A stretch of 64,000 nt of DNA from Tolypothrix sp. PCC 7712. GTDB taxonomy: Bacteria; Cyanobacteriota; Cyanobacteriia; Cyanobacteriales; Nostocaceae. Positions 34,637-45,500 of the stretch are shown here, in pieces. A model generated the notes under the pieces. The model had not been told where the DNA came from and did no database searches. It worked only from the letters and a program-made list of their open reading frames with translations. Position 1 is the first letter of the stretch. Each line of letters begins with the position of its first letter. The stretch is taken from NCBI RefSeq assembly GCF_025860405.1, contig NZ_CP063785.1, positions 7,255,390-7,319,389 on the forward strand. Direction: 5' to 3'. A program made the position numbers and the translations under genes.

Positions 34637-35275
34637 AATGAAAATCTCCGTAATAGGAAAAAGGCGATCGCAAAGTTTCTCAGGCTAGAGCGATCGCCTT
34701 TGTTTTTGATGTTGTACAAAAGAGCGCTGTACAAATGAAACGCTCTCACAACAGAATCAGCGAAGCTGTACAAATCTTTGAATTACGGGTGTATATTCGA
34801 TAAATAACCAATTTTTCAGACTTAGTTAGGTCATCGGAATCATCTCCGGTGGCTTGAGCATTACAAGTTTGGCTTCCGGCTGCTAATCCCGGTGGCATTG
34901 GGTTTTGTGGGTACCTAAACAGAATTCAGGAGTCAGGAGTCAGGAGCCAGAATTCTCTTGCTTGTATTCTGTGCGACTGGTTCGGCAGTCTGGTTCTCCC
35001 ACTTAAAGGAACCGCCGTTAGCACAGCGTAAAGCCTTCTGGTGCGTCGGCTGCGCCCTAAGCGAAGCTATGCCGTAGGCTTTACGCTTAGAGCGACGCAA
35101 GAGCGTCACCCTTAGAGCGAAACAGCGTTTTTGCACCCCCATCAAATTGAAAATTTGGTGCTCTTCTCCCTCATAGAGACGCACTTGCGTTCAATCAGTC
35201 GCAGGTTTGAATCCCCAACTGATTGATTCTGACTCCTGACTCCTTCTTGCTCTCCCTAACAATATAGTGCAACCT
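34637..35275. repeat. Intergenic region rich in dispersed repeats
   Basis: Two GCGATCGC-bearing direct repeats at 34664-34700 and a GC-rich palindrome block at 35025-35110 (GCGAAGCTATGCCGTAGGC) shared with 32140-32190. No gene was recognised. Confidence 0.6.
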
Positions 35276-35608
35276 TTAGTTGCATTTGTCAACCCCTAAT
35301 TGCACAATTTTGGTTTCTTTCAAACACAGTAATTCAGCCAAGGTACAGCCAAATACTTTACATAAGCCAGTAACGAGTTCTGGGGAAGCACTTTTGACCT
35401 CTGTGAAGGTTTCCATCCGGTTCAAATATTGCCGAGACATATCTACGTCATATTCAGCAAGCTTTTTAGATAAAGTTACTAATGGCATATCACCACGCAA
35501 TGAGCGCATTTTCTGCCCGCGCTCCTTTGTCCATCTAATAGATACCACTTCAGTTAGTGGTAACATTACAACCTCTTTTATCTGTTCTTGGCTGGACATA
35601 TTATGCAA
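35276..35608 (-). CDS. XRE-type helix-turn-helix protein
   Basis: 110 residues. A central HTH of the Cro/CI type (residues ~30-85) contains GQKMRSLRGDMPLVTLSKKL and YLNRMETFTEVKSASPELVTGLCKVFGCTLAELL. It is a small DNA-binding protein of the kind found on plasmids and prophages. Start ATG 35608, or the internal ATG at 35599. AGTGCAAC/TAGTTGCA-like sequences around both ends of the gene could be its operators. It lies at the boundary between the plasmid-like minus-strand genes and the plus-strand conflict region. Confidence 0.7.
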   Translation of the reverse strand: MHNMSSQEQIKEVVMLPLTEVVSIRWTKERGQKMRSLRGDMPLVTLSKKLAEYDVDMSRQYLNRMETFTEVKSASPELVTGLCKVFGCTLAELLCLKETKIVQLGVDKCN

Positions 35609-35627
35609 TCTTTAGTTGACAAAAACA

Positions 35628-35702
35628 AGAGTTAAGTGCAACTATTAGTATCGAAGAAAAAGCGGAAATTACCACTAATTGCAAGCTCGTTAAGTGTAAC
35701 CC
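35628..35702. promoter_or_regulatory. Possible operator cluster of the XRE gene
   Basis: TTAAGTGCAACTA, CACTAATTGCAAG and TTAAGTGTAAC lie within 75 bp upstream of the gene; AGTGCAAC and TAGTTGCA recur at its 3' end (35265-35290). Palindromic half-sites of AGTGCAACT type fit auto-regulation, an inference. Confidence 0.3.
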
Positions 35703-35771
35703 CTGAGCATTAGGCTCAAGAGGTGTGGGAAAGGAAAAAGAAAAGAATTTTTTAACGCTAACTTATTCCTA

Positions 35772-35849
35772 GTTCAGCCAATGCATAAACCTGCAAATAA
35801 CTATGCGTTAACTAGCCAGACTTCGTAATCAAGAATTCAGCATAATACA
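35772..35849 (+). promoter_or_regulatory. Shared upstream block, copy A
   Basis: Core ATGCATAAAC-C-TGCAAATAA, TATGCGTTAACTAGC, GACTTCGTAAT and ATTCAGCATAATACA, ending 80 bp before the lectin-CAP start. It aligns without large gaps to 38744-38822 and to the minus-strand block 48628-48551. The terminal CATAAT could be a -10 element. Confidence 0.75.
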
Positions 35850-35928
35850 TACAACTGAAGGAAAACAGTCTTAATCGCAATTTTCTACTGAAAAATCAAC
35901 TTACATTAATAGCAAAGGAAAGTTAATT

Positions 35929-37191
35929 ATGGCCTGGACCAATTGGTACAATTTAGGCGGGGTCTGCTCATCTGCACCTGCCGCTGTTTCCTGGGGAGAG
36001 AACCGCATTGATGCATTTGTAATTGATACTGGCAATACAATCTCTCACATTGCCTGGGATGGTTACAACTGGAGTGCCTGGGACAGTCTCAGTGGCGACT
36101 GTCGGTACGGGGTGGCTGCTGCCTCCTGGGCATCTAATCGCTTAGATATTTTCACGATCGCAACAGATGGATCTCTATACCATAAGGCATGGAATGGTGC
36201 GTGGAGCGACTGGGAGACGTTAGGGGGTCGCTTCATTTCTGCACCCTCTGCTGTTTCCTGGGGAGAGAACCGCATTGATGTGTTTGCGATCGGGACTGAT
36301 AATGCAACCTATCACATCGCCTGGGATGGCTCCGCTTGGAGTGGCTGGGAAAATCTTGGTGGCGACAGTCGGTATGGGGTGGCTGCTGCCTCTTGGGCAT
36401 CTAATCGCTTAGATATTTTCACGATCGGAACGGACGGATCTCTATACCATAAGGCATGGGATGGCGCGTGGAGCGACTGGGAAACGTTAGGGGGTAACTT
36501 TATTTCTGCACCTGCTGCTGTTTCCTGGGCAGGCAATCGCATCGATGCATTTGGGATTGGGACTGATAATGCAACCTATCACATCGCCTGGGATTCAGGC
36601 TGGAGTGGCTGGGAAAATCTCGGTGGCGACTGTCGATACGGGGTTGGTGCTGCTTCTTGGGCACCAGGTCGCTTAGATGTGTTTACGAGCGATACAGCCG
36701 GATCGCTGAACCATAAGGCGTGGGATGGTACTGCCATTTCAGTTGAACCAGGAGCAGCGAACGCTTTCGCCCAAGAAATTTTGGCTGCTCACAATCGCTA
36801 CCGCGCCGAAGTGGGAGTTCCATCTCTGCAATGGTCAGACTCCTTAGCGGCGGATGCTCAACCTTGGGCTGATTACCTTGCTTCTCTGGGAGGACTCAAC
36901 CTAATCCACAGCGAGGGTACCGGTCAAGGAGAATCTTTGTTTGGAGGTAGCCCCCCAGGTGCATTTAGCTTAACCCGCATGGTTGACGATTGGGGCAGTG
37001 AGAAGAAATCCTTTGTGCCTGGAGCATTTACGGGCGTGGGTTTTGATGGAGGTGTAATTGGACACTATACGCAAATGATTTGGCGCTCTACCACCCATGT
37101 GGGATGCGCGATCGCTAATAACGGTCAGGACGAGTTTCTAGTCTGCCGCTACAGCCCTCAAGGGAACGTTATTGGGCAATATGTCCCCTAG
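35929..37191 (+). CDS. Lectin-type beta-propeller + CAP-domain protein
   Basis: 420 residues. Residues ~1-275 are six to seven tandem blades of about 45 residues with the pattern W-ETLGG, PAAVSW, NRIDVF and IGTDNATYHIAWDG, as in PLL-type (DUF346) sugar-binding beta-propellers. Residues ~285-420 are a CAP/SCP domain: ILAAHNRYRAEVGVPSLQW, HYTQMIWRSTTHVGC and VCRYSPQGN. There is no N-terminal signal peptide; the protein begins directly with a blade (MAWTNWYNLGG). It is probably a secreted or injected surface-binding protein using non-Sec export, or acts in the cytoplasm. It carries shared upstream block A and is followed by the chitinase gene. Confidence 0.85.
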   Translation: MAWTNWYNLGGVCSSAPAAVSWGENRIDAFVIDTGNTISHIAWDGYNWSAWDSLSGDCRYGVAAASWASNRLDIFTIATDGSLYHKAWNGAWSDWETLGGRFISAPSAVSWGENRIDVFAIGTDNATYHIAWDGSAWSGWENLGGDSRYGVAAASWASNRLDIFTIGTDGSLYHKAWDGAWSDWETLGGNFISAPAAVSWAGNRIDAFGIGTDNATYHIAWDSGWSGWENLGGDCRYGVGAASWAPGRLDVFTSDTAGSLNHKAWDGTAISVEPGAANAFAQEILAAHNRYRAEVGVPSLQWSDSLAADAQPWADYLASLGGLNLIHSEGTGQGESLFGGSPPGAFSLTRMVDDWGSEKKSFVPGAFTGVGFDGGVIGHYTQMIWRSTTHVGCAIANNGQDEFLVCRYSPQGNVIGQYVP

Positions 37192-37334
37192 CGACTGCTG
37201 TCAAGAAACACCCAGTTTAACAGGCCGTTTGGTGTAAGGTCTGACCCCAAACTGGGCATCTAATCCTGTGCCATCAACTGGCGCTATCCCATCCCTTAGA
37301 AATTGATTAATTTAAGTTATTGAAAGGAAAAATT

Positions 37335-38420
37335 ATGGCTAGAAAACAGGGAAATCCTCCAACAACCCATACCGTAGAAGCTGGAGACACATTATTTGAC
37401 ATCGCTCAAGCATACTATGGTGATGGGAATCAGTGGCCAAAAATCTCTGCTGCTAACGGTAATATTCAGCCTCAAAGTTTACAAATTGGTCAACAACTGC
37501 AAATTCTGGCAGTTGATTCTCCTTCGCCAAATACTGGCAACGTAGTCGTCTACGATGACTCTCAATATCGCGGAGCTAGCCAAGCTCTAGGTATAGGAAA
37601 ATATGACTGGGGGCAGATTAAAAACGATAGTATCAGTTCGTTGAAGATTCCTGTAGGAATGAAGGTAACACTTTACAGTGATACTCACTTTAGTGGCACA
37701 AACAAGACGTTTACGGCTGATACGCCTTATGTGGGTGACGACTTCAACGATCGGACTTCCTCAATCATCATCGAATCTGGGACTCTCCCTCCTCCTACTG
37801 GCAGTGCTTTTGCGGGTATTGTGTCGCGCCAAACCTTCGAGGCTCTGTTCCCAAATCGGGACGGTTTTTACTCCTACGGCGGACTGGTGGCAGCCACACA
37901 GAAATATCCCAGCTTCTGCAATGAAGGATCAGACGAACAACGTAAACGGGAGGCAGCCGCTTTCCTGGCTAATATTGCCCACGAAACTGGGGATTTACGA
38001 TACATAGAAGAACAGAACACAGCCAATTGGCCGCATTACTGTCAGGTAGGTACTTATCCCTGTGCGCCAGGTAAAACCTATCACGGTCGCGGCCCAATCC
38101 AGTTGTCGTGGAACTACAACTATGGTGCGTGCGGGGCAGCCCTCGGCATCGATCTGCTCAACAACCCCGATTTGGTTGCCAGGGATAGCTCCATTTCCTT
38201 TGCAACCGCCTTGTGGTTCTGGATGACTCCCCAACCACCAAAATCATCGTGCCACGACGCTATACGCAATTCCGGCTTCGGTATGACTATCAACATCATC
38301 AATGGCGGTCTTGAATGTGGCAAAGGGCAGGTGACTCCACAGGCTCAGAGTAGAATCCAACGCTATGAGCAATATACCCGGCAGCTTGGTGTAACCCCAG
38401 GCGGGAACCTATCTTGCTAA
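37335..38420 (+). CDS. LysM + beta/gamma-crystallin + GH19 chitinase-like protein
   Basis: 361 residues from ATG 37335 (AAAGGAAA site). Residues ~10-58 are a LysM domain (HTVEAGDTLFDIAQAYYGDG). Residues ~66-145 are a beta/gamma-crystallin-type domain (VVVYDDSQYRGASQALGIGKYD...). Residues ~158-358 are a GH19 chitinase/endolysin domain with the general-acid E217 in IAHETGD, YHGRGPIQLSWNYNYG, and NIINGGLECG. GH19 enzymes cut chitin or peptidoglycan-like glycans. No signal peptide is visible, as in the preceding lectin-CAP gene 143 bp upstream, with which it probably forms an operon. Likely an exported toxin or wall-lytic effector. Confidence 0.88.
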   Translation: MARKQGNPPTTHTVEAGDTLFDIAQAYYGDGNQWPKISAANGNIQPQSLQIGQQLQILAVDSPSPNTGNVVVYDDSQYRGASQALGIGKYDWGQIKNDSISSLKIPVGMKVTLYSDTHFSGTNKTFTADTPYVGDDFNDRTSSIIIESGTLPPPTGSAFAGIVSRQTFEALFPNRDGFYSYGGLVAATQKYPSFCNEGSDEQRKREAAAFLANIAHETGDLRYIEEQNTANWPHYCQVGTYPCAPGKTYHGRGPIQLSWNYNYGACGAALGIDLLNNPDLVARDSSISFATALWFWMTPQPPKSSCHDAIRNSGFGMTINIINGGLECGKGQVTPQAQSRIQRYEQYTRQLGVTPGGNLSC

Positions 38421-38909
38421 AGCATCGCTTTCCTCTTATGACAACTTGCTTTTCACGGTAGATTGCTCAGGTATCGAAATTCCAACAACATCCAGAGGCA
38501 TCTAAAGCTAATGGATGTTGGGTTTCCCTGAGGTAAGCAGACTACAAGCTGCAAACAAACTTACTATATTTGCGATCGCCTAATCAGCTGCACACGTTGA
38601 GAATTCCAGATGATGGTAACGTCTATCCTCTTCCCTCCAGGACTTCAGTCCGGCATTTGAAAGCACTTAAGTGCTGACTACGAATTCATCAAAACTTTTG
38701 CGGCGACAAAGCATTAGGCGAGATCGCCTCCTATAGTCTTTACTTCAGTGTCAAGCATAAACATGCAAATAATTATGCATTAACTAGCAAGACTTAGTAA
38801 TAAAAAAGTCAGCATAATACAACACTAGGAAATCAATCAATATCTTTAACAATTTGCGAAGCTTCCAAGAATCGCTCAAAAATAAGACTTTATTAAAAAG
38901 GGTGACATT
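38421..38909. other. Intergenic region before the caspase-hydrolase gene
   Basis: Holds shared upstream block B (38744-38822) and small palindromes such as GCACTTAAGTGC (38670-38681). No gene. Confidence 0.55.
38744..38822 (+). promoter_or_regulatory. Shared upstream block, copy B
   Basis: AGCATAAACATGCAAATAAT, TATGCATTAACTAGC, GACTTAGTAATAA and GTCAGCATAATACA. The block ends 88 bp before the caspase-hydrolase start. Matches copies A and C. Confidence 0.75.
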
Positions 38910-41900
38910 ATGGTTAGTAACTCCCCAGAAATTGGTATTCGTAATTTATACGCTTTGCTTGTAGGTATCGATAATTATCCCCAGCCAATTAAGTCCCTCA
39001 AAGGTTGTGTAAACGACATTACAGCAATAGAAACCTATCTCAAAAATCAGATTGCTGGTGAATGGAAACTGAGAAAACCCAGAATCCTTACAAATGAACA
39101 GGCTACTCGTCAGGCAATTATTGATGGTTTTCAAAATTATCTTTGTCAAGCTGGTAGCGACGATATCGCTCTATTTTACTATTCAGGACATGGGGGACAA
39201 GAAAAAGCTCCCGAAGAGTTCTGGCATTTAGAACCAGATCGGTTAGATGAAACTTTAGTTTGCTACGACAGCCGTACCCCAGGAAATCACGATTTAGCTG
39301 ATAAAGAACTCAAATATTTACTGTTTCAAGTAGCAAAGAAAAATCCCCGTGTCATTGTGATTCTCGATTCCTGTCACTCAGGTTCGGGAACTCGAAATAT
39401 TGATGAAGGAGTACGTCTAGCTCCAGAAGATACAAGAGATCGCCCTTTGTCTAGTTTTATTTTTGCTGAGGACAAAACCTTTAAATTAACTTCTGAGCAA
39501 GTAAATAAGAAAAGCGCAGGGTTAGATTTGCCCCAAGGAAGGCATATTCTCTTAGCAGCTTGTCGGGACTACCAATATGCGAAGGAACAAAAAGGAGATA
39601 ATAGTGAAACCAGAGGTGTTTTTTCTTATTTTTTTCTCAAGACCTTACAACAGAGCAACGGAAGATTATCTTATCAAGATATAGTCAGAAATATTGAGGC
39701 TTTAGTGAATGGAAAAGTTAAAGATCAAGCACCTCAACTTGAAGCAACTCACCCTGAAGACTTACAAGAATCGTTTTTAGGAGGCGCGATTCCCGAACGT
39801 CCTTTCTCCTTTATTTTAAGATATAGTAGTATCGATGATGACGGTTGGGAGATTAATGCTGGGGTGATACATGGCATTCCCAAACCATCTTCTTCGGATT
39901 CAGATGAAACTACATATTTAGCCATATTTCCGTTAGATAGCACTTCTGAGCAATTAAAACAATTCCCACTGGCTGAGGCTAAAGTAACTGAAGTTTTCAC
40001 CGGAAAAAGTAGAGTTGAAATCAGCAACTATACAGAAGAATTAGACAAAAATCAAAGTTATTGGGCATTCGTAACCAGTTTACCCATGAATCGGTTAAAG
40101 GTTTACATTAAGGGAAATCTGGAAACGGATGTAGAATTAGCTAAGAACCTCTTAGAAAAAGCAAATATTCAAAAGTCGCTGTACGTTGCTACAGTCGAAA
40201 ACTTTGAAGAGGCTGATTACAATCTGCTCATCGGCGATGGACAATACTGGATTACTCAAAAAGATAACGATCTGCCTGTAGTTGCTCCCATTCCAGAACA
40301 GCCTAATCCCAGCATATACACAGAATATGATGCTCGAAAAACAATCAAAGCATTAGAAGCGATCGCACGCTGGAAAGATATTCTCAACTTAAAGAGTCAA
40401 GGGAGTAAGATTGATCCCAATAAAGTTGAGATGGAGATTATTCTGGTCGGTCATGGAAACAATGAAGATGATTTTAAGGCTTATGAACCTAACTCTTCAG
40501 ATAAACCATTAACTAAAGATTCTGGACTTTACCTAGAGTACATTTATGACCAAGGTAAGTGGAAACCACCAGTCATAGAAGTCAAACTGACTAATAAAAC
40601 TGATGAGGATTTATATTGTAATATCCTGTTTTTATCAGAAGATTATTCTGTGACAAGGTACGGCGGAAAGACCTATGTGCTTCAAGTTAAAGATGGGGAA
40701 ATAAATAGAACCAGGAAAACAGATTGGGATAGTTTAATCATTCCACCTGAATTTCTGAAAAATGGCATCACCGAGTACAAAGATATATTTAAGCTGATTA
40801 TCAGTACAACAGACTTTAATGTCGATTCACTAGAACAAAAAGGATTACAGCCTCCTCCACCTACAAGAAATGTGCCCAGGGGAAGTCTCGAGCGTTTAAT
40901 GCAGCAAATTGATACCCGTAATTCTGGGGGGTTTGGGAAAAAATATGACGATTGGATTACTAAAGAAGTAGCTGTTACCATTGTCAAACCACGGACTGCT
41001 GAACAGATTAAACCAGATAAAGCTGCAAAACTTCTCAATGGTTTGGTTGAAGTGCAACCTCATCCCAGTTTGCAGGCGCAAGTAACCCTGACTACTGTTT
41101 CCCAAACGACACGAGATATCGGTAATCTAATTGTGCCACCCATTTTGTGGGATGAACCTGGAGTGATTGAATCGTTTCAATTTACTAACAGTCGTGGTAC
41201 TGATCCAGGATTGAGTGCTGTAGAATTATTTGCTGTCAATAATGTTAACTTGGTGACAAAAGATTCACCTCTAACTTTACTAGTTAATCAAACTTTAGAA
41301 GCAGATGAATATATCTTACCTGTAAGCTATGATGGGGAGTTTTTCCTACCTCTTGGTCGAGGTGTAAAGCAGGGAGAGCAAATAAAAATTACCTTAGAAC
41401 GTTTGCCTCAAGCAACTACAAGTAGCCGGAGTTTGGGCGGTTCAATCAAAATTTTCTTCAAAAAAGTTCGCAGTCAACAACTAGGACATTCTTATGATTA
41501 TCCGATTTTAACAACCGCAGAGGTGAGAGAAGAAGATAATCAGATTAAAGTCATTTACCAACCAGAATTATCCCAACCAAATTTAGCAGCAGTAAAAAAA
41601 CGGGTTGATTCTGCTCAGAAAATTGTTCTTTACATTCATGGTATTATCGGCGATACCGCAAGTATAGTTGGTAGCGTTCAACAGGCAAAAGTAGAGGTAA
41701 ATGAACAACTGCGTCCGCTACAGGAACTTTATGACCTAGTTTTAACTTTCGATTACGAAAATCTTCACACCACCATTGAAGAAAATGCGCGATCGCTCAA
41801 ACAACGTTTGGAAGCTGTGGGTTTAGGAGCGAATCATGGCAAAGAATTGCATATAGTCGCCCACTCAATGGGAGGATTAGTTTCTCGCTGGTTTATTGAA

Positions 41901-42461
41901 CAAGAAGGCGGAAATCAAGTTGTTCAACATTTAGTCATGCTGGGAACTCCTAATGCTGGTTCTCCTTGGCCAGCAGTTCAGGATATGATTTTTGCCCTTT
42001 TAGGGTGGGGTCTGAATCAAATGCCTGAGATAGTTTGGCCTGCTAAAGTCGTGGCTGATTTAGTCGCTAAGTCAATAGAGTTTGTGGAAGCGAACGATCA
42101 TGCTCTCGACCAAATGCAACCTGACTCAGAATTTTTCGGTGCGATCGCTAATAACCGAGACCCCCAGATTCCTTACACCATTATTGCTGGAGATAGATCG
42201 ATTCCCATATTAAAGCAGCAATCGAATCGCTTAAGGCTATTAAATGAAAAACTTTTCGCTCCAGTCATTAATAAGGTGGTTGATGGTTTGGTGTTTGGGG
42301 GAGAACCTAATGATATTGCCGTTCACCTAGCCAGTATTAAAAGCGTGAGTAGCGATCGCTCTCCTCAGCCAAAAGTTCTATCAAATGTTGCTTGCGATCA
42401 TCTGACCTATTTTACCACCGAAGCGGGTTTAAAAGCATTGGCGGTTGCGCTCCACCCATAG
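38910..42461 (+). CDS. Caspase-like protease fused to a lipase-type alpha/beta hydrolase
   Basis: 1183 residues. Residues ~12-290 are a caspase-family (C14) domain with the catalytic His94 (YYSGHGG) and Cys155 (ILDSCHSGS). Residues ~300-880 are an unrecognised middle part with probable beta-rich segments. Residues ~890-1180 are an alpha/beta hydrolase/lipase-like domain with an oxyanion segment YIHGIIGD (~908) and the nucleophile S986 in AHSMGGLVSRW. The fusion suggests a protease-activated or protease-linked lipid-cleaving effector. No signal peptide. It is downstream of shared block B and 98 bp before the caspase-STAND gene, probably co-transcribed. Confidence 0.85.
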   Translation: MVSNSPEIGIRNLYALLVGIDNYPQPIKSLKGCVNDITAIETYLKNQIAGEWKLRKPRILTNEQATRQAIIDGFQNYLCQAGSDDIALFYYSGHGGQEKAPEEFWHLEPDRLDETLVCYDSRTPGNHDLADKELKYLLFQVAKKNPRVIVILDSCHSGSGTRNIDEGVRLAPEDTRDRPLSSFIFAEDKTFKLTSEQVNKKSAGLDLPQGRHILLAACRDYQYAKEQKGDNSETRGVFSYFFLKTLQQSNGRLSYQDIVRNIEALVNGKVKDQAPQLEATHPEDLQESFLGGAIPERPFSFILRYSSIDDDGWEINAGVIHGIPKPSSSDSDETTYLAIFPLDSTSEQLKQFPLAEAKVTEVFTGKSRVEISNYTEELDKNQSYWAFVTSLPMNRLKVYIKGNLETDVELAKNLLEKANIQKSLYVATVENFEEADYNLLIGDGQYWITQKDNDLPVVAPIPEQPNPSIYTEYDARKTIKALEAIARWKDILNLKSQGSKIDPNKVEMEIILVGHGNNEDDFKAYEPNSSDKPLTKDSGLYLEYIYDQGKWKPPVIEVKLTNKTDEDLYCNILFLSEDYSVTRYGGKTYVLQVKDGEINRTRKTDWDSLIIPPEFLKNGITEYKDIFKLIISTTDFNVDSLEQKGLQPPPPTRNVPRGSLERLMQQIDTRNSGGFGKKYDDWITKEVAVTIVKPRTAEQIKPDKAAKLLNGLVEVQPHPSLQAQVTLTTVSQTTRDIGNLIVPPILWDEPGVIESFQFTNSRGTDPGLSAVELFAVNNVNLVTKDSPLTLLVNQTLEADEYILPVSYDGEFFLPLGRGVKQGEQIKITLERLPQATTSSRSLGGSIKIFFKKVRSQQLGHSYDYPILTTAEVREEDNQIKVIYQPELSQPNLAAVKKRVDSAQKIVLYIHGIIGDTASIVGSVQQAKVEVNEQLRPLQELYDLVLTFDYENLHTTIEENARSLKQRLEAVGLGANHGKELHIVAHSMGGLVSRWFIEQEGGNQVVQHLVMLGTPNAGSPWPAVQDMIFALLGWGLNQMPEIVWPAKVVADLVAKSIEFVEANDHALDQMQPDSEFFGAIANNRDPQIPYTIIAGDRSIPILKQQSNRLRLLNEKLFAPVINKVVDGLVFGGEPNDIAVHLASIKSVSSDRSPQPKVLSNVACDHLTYFTTEAGLKALAVALHP

Positions 42462-42559
42462 TTGCAACTGCCCTTCTGATTCGTCAAACCGGATAAGAAG
42501 GGTATCAACAATCAAGAAAATTGAAAATTTCCCTACTTCTCTACTAAAAAAGAAAATCT

Positions 42560-45500
42560 ATGACGACAGATAATCATATTGAGCGTAGTTTAGCGATCGT
42601 CATTGGCATTAATCAATACAAACATATTCGTAAACTCAAGAGTGCTGTCCACGATGCTGAGGAACTCGCTAAGGTTCTCAAGGAGAGATATCAATACGAG
42701 GTCTTACTTTTAACAGATGACAAAGCAAGCAAGGAAGAACTTCTTAACCTTTTAAAAAATCTTCAGGAGAATAGGATTAAATTACCTGACAATGATGAGC
42801 AAATCTCTGTCAAAGAGAGCGATCGCGTTTTGTTTTACTTTGCTGGTCATGGTATTGCTGAAAAGGCAGAGGAAAGGAAAGATAAAGATGTCAAACCAGC
42901 AGGTTATCTGATGCTACAAGATAGTCAGGACGATGAAAAAAGTACCTGGCTGTCTATGCAGGAATTGCACGATGCTCTCACTGACTTAAATTGCCGTCAT
43001 CTGTTAATGATTCTGGACTGTTGCTTTGCAGGGGGAATTCGCTGGGCAGCACTAAAGCGGAATTCAGGAGGCTATGGTCGTAAAATGTATCAACAAAGCT
43101 ATGACCGCTTCATCAAATTTCCGGCTCAACAGGTCATTACTTCAGCCGCCCATGACGAGCAAGCGCAGGATACATCTCGTCTGGCACGAAGGGAGGGTGA
43201 CGAAAATCGACATTCTCCCTTTGCCGACTTACTGCTGAAAGTGCTAAAAGCTGAACCAGATAAAGTCAAGCAGGATAACCACCTCAAGGCGATTGTCGAA
43301 GATGGCGTAATTACTGCCCAAGAACTCTTTACTTATCTGCAAAATAGACTAGGGAATGATGCAGAAGAACAGACTCCAGAGCTTTTTCGCCTCAAAAAGC
43401 ATGACAAGGGCGAGTATATCTTTCTGCCAGATGGTATTGAGCCAAACCTAGAAAAACTTAAACTGGATGAAAATACTAATCCCTATAAAGGTTTAGCATC
43501 ATTTGAAAAAGAAGATAGTCAGTTGTTTTTTGGCAGAAAGAGACTGATTGAAGAACCAAAAGAAGGTCTCTTGAAAAAAGTGAGCGACAATCAACTTACG
43601 GTGGTGTTAGGGCTTTCGGGGTCGGGTAAATCTAGCTTAGTAAAAGCTGGTTTAATTCCTGCATTAATATCAGAAAAAAAAACTAGTCAGGAATGGTGGT
43701 ACGTTCTCGATCCAATGCGACCTGGAGATGATCCTCTCACTGCTCTTGCAACAACGATACACCCCCTTACAAATATCCCTTTTGATTCTTTAATTCAAGA
43801 ATTACAGCAAAATAAAAAATTTTTAACGGCAATTGCCAGAGAATGGAGTAAAAATAAGCCAAATCTTAAGTTATTATTAACAATCGATCAGTGTGAAGAA
43901 TTAATCACCTTGTGCAAAAATGAAGAACGAGCAACGTTTTTGCAGTTGTTAGCAGAAGCTTTAGCTTCACCAGATTTATCCAAAAAATTGCGAATTGTAA
44001 TAACATTGCGTTCTGATTTTGAGCCTCAAATCAGGGATGCAATCAAGGAAACTCGTTGGCAAGATGATTGGCAAAATGGGAGGTTTATTGTAACTCCGAT
44101 GAACAGGGAAGAGTTACAACAAGCGATTGAAGAACCTGCTGCACAACGGGCATTATTTTTTGAGTCTCCTAAGTTAGTTAACCAGTTGATTGATGAAGTT
44201 GTTCAAATGCCAGGGGCTTTACCTCTCCTCTCGTTTACTTTGAGTGAGCTTTATTTGAAATATCTTAAAAAAGCAGAGGAAGATCCAGAAAAGGATGACA
44301 GAACGATTACTGAGGAAGATTATGAAAATATAGGTGGGGTTACACGCTCTCTGACTAACACTGCTGACAAAACACATAATGACTTAGTAGAAAAAGAAAA
44401 AGTTGATTCGTCTACTATTCGTGATATAATGCTGCGAATGGTTGCTATTAGTGGTGGTGAATCAGCTCGCAGAAGAGTACCAACATCTGAATTAGTTTAT
44501 CCAGAGCCAAAAAACAAACAGGTACAGAAAGTAATCCATTACTTTTTAGAAACACGTTTGCTTATCAGGGGCTTAGATGCAGAAAATCAAGAATATATAG
44601 AGCCTGCCCACGATGCTTTGGTGAAAGGATGGGTGAGGTTAAAGGAATGGATCGATAAAGAATTAGACGGATTTGTACTACGGCAGCGTTTGACTGCTGC
44701 TGCCAATGATTGGGCAAAAAATCCTCAAGATAGTGGACTTTTATTGCCTAATGGCGATCGCCTAAATCAGCTTGAAAAAGTTCTTAAATCGGAAAATAGC
44801 TGGTTTAATCAGCAAGAGGCAGAGTTTGTTGAACGGAGTATTAAGAAAAGAAGGGAGCAAGAAAGACAAAGCTTAGAAAATCAGGTAGAACTTAACACGA
44901 CAGAATCTCAGAGGCTCTTTACTGCAAATGATCGGCTTGATGCAATAGCTAAGATGATTAAAGCAGGAGAGCTTTTGCAGGAAAATCTTGAAGAAGGGCT
45001 GAAAATTACTCAGCATAAACAACTTCATTTTCTGATTAAATTTAATCACTTATTGAGTGAATTAGGAGAGCTTAATAGCATTGATACCAGAGAGCCAATA
45101 ATTAACTTTAGCAGTAATCAAAAAACTCAAGTCATTGCTACAGTATCTGGTCAAAATAGTAACAGGGTTTGTTTTTTGGATTGGAAGGGAAAGTTAATAA
45201 ATGTTGAAGAAAATGAAGAGAAAATTTATGATTTAGCGTTTAGTCCAGATGGAGATATTCTGGTTACAGGTGGAGAACAAGGTATAATTAAATTCTATAA
45301 AAATGATCGCAATGGCTGGCATTCTTTCTATGAAATTCAAGGTGAGACTAGAAAACATAGAGGTTATGTTAATTCTTTAAGCTTTAGCCCTGATGGAAAT
45401 ATCTTAGTTTCGGCTAGCAATGACGGAAAAATAAATTTTTGGTCTCGTGAAGGTGCTTTTATAAGGACATTAATCACCCATCCTCATCCTGTTCTACAGG

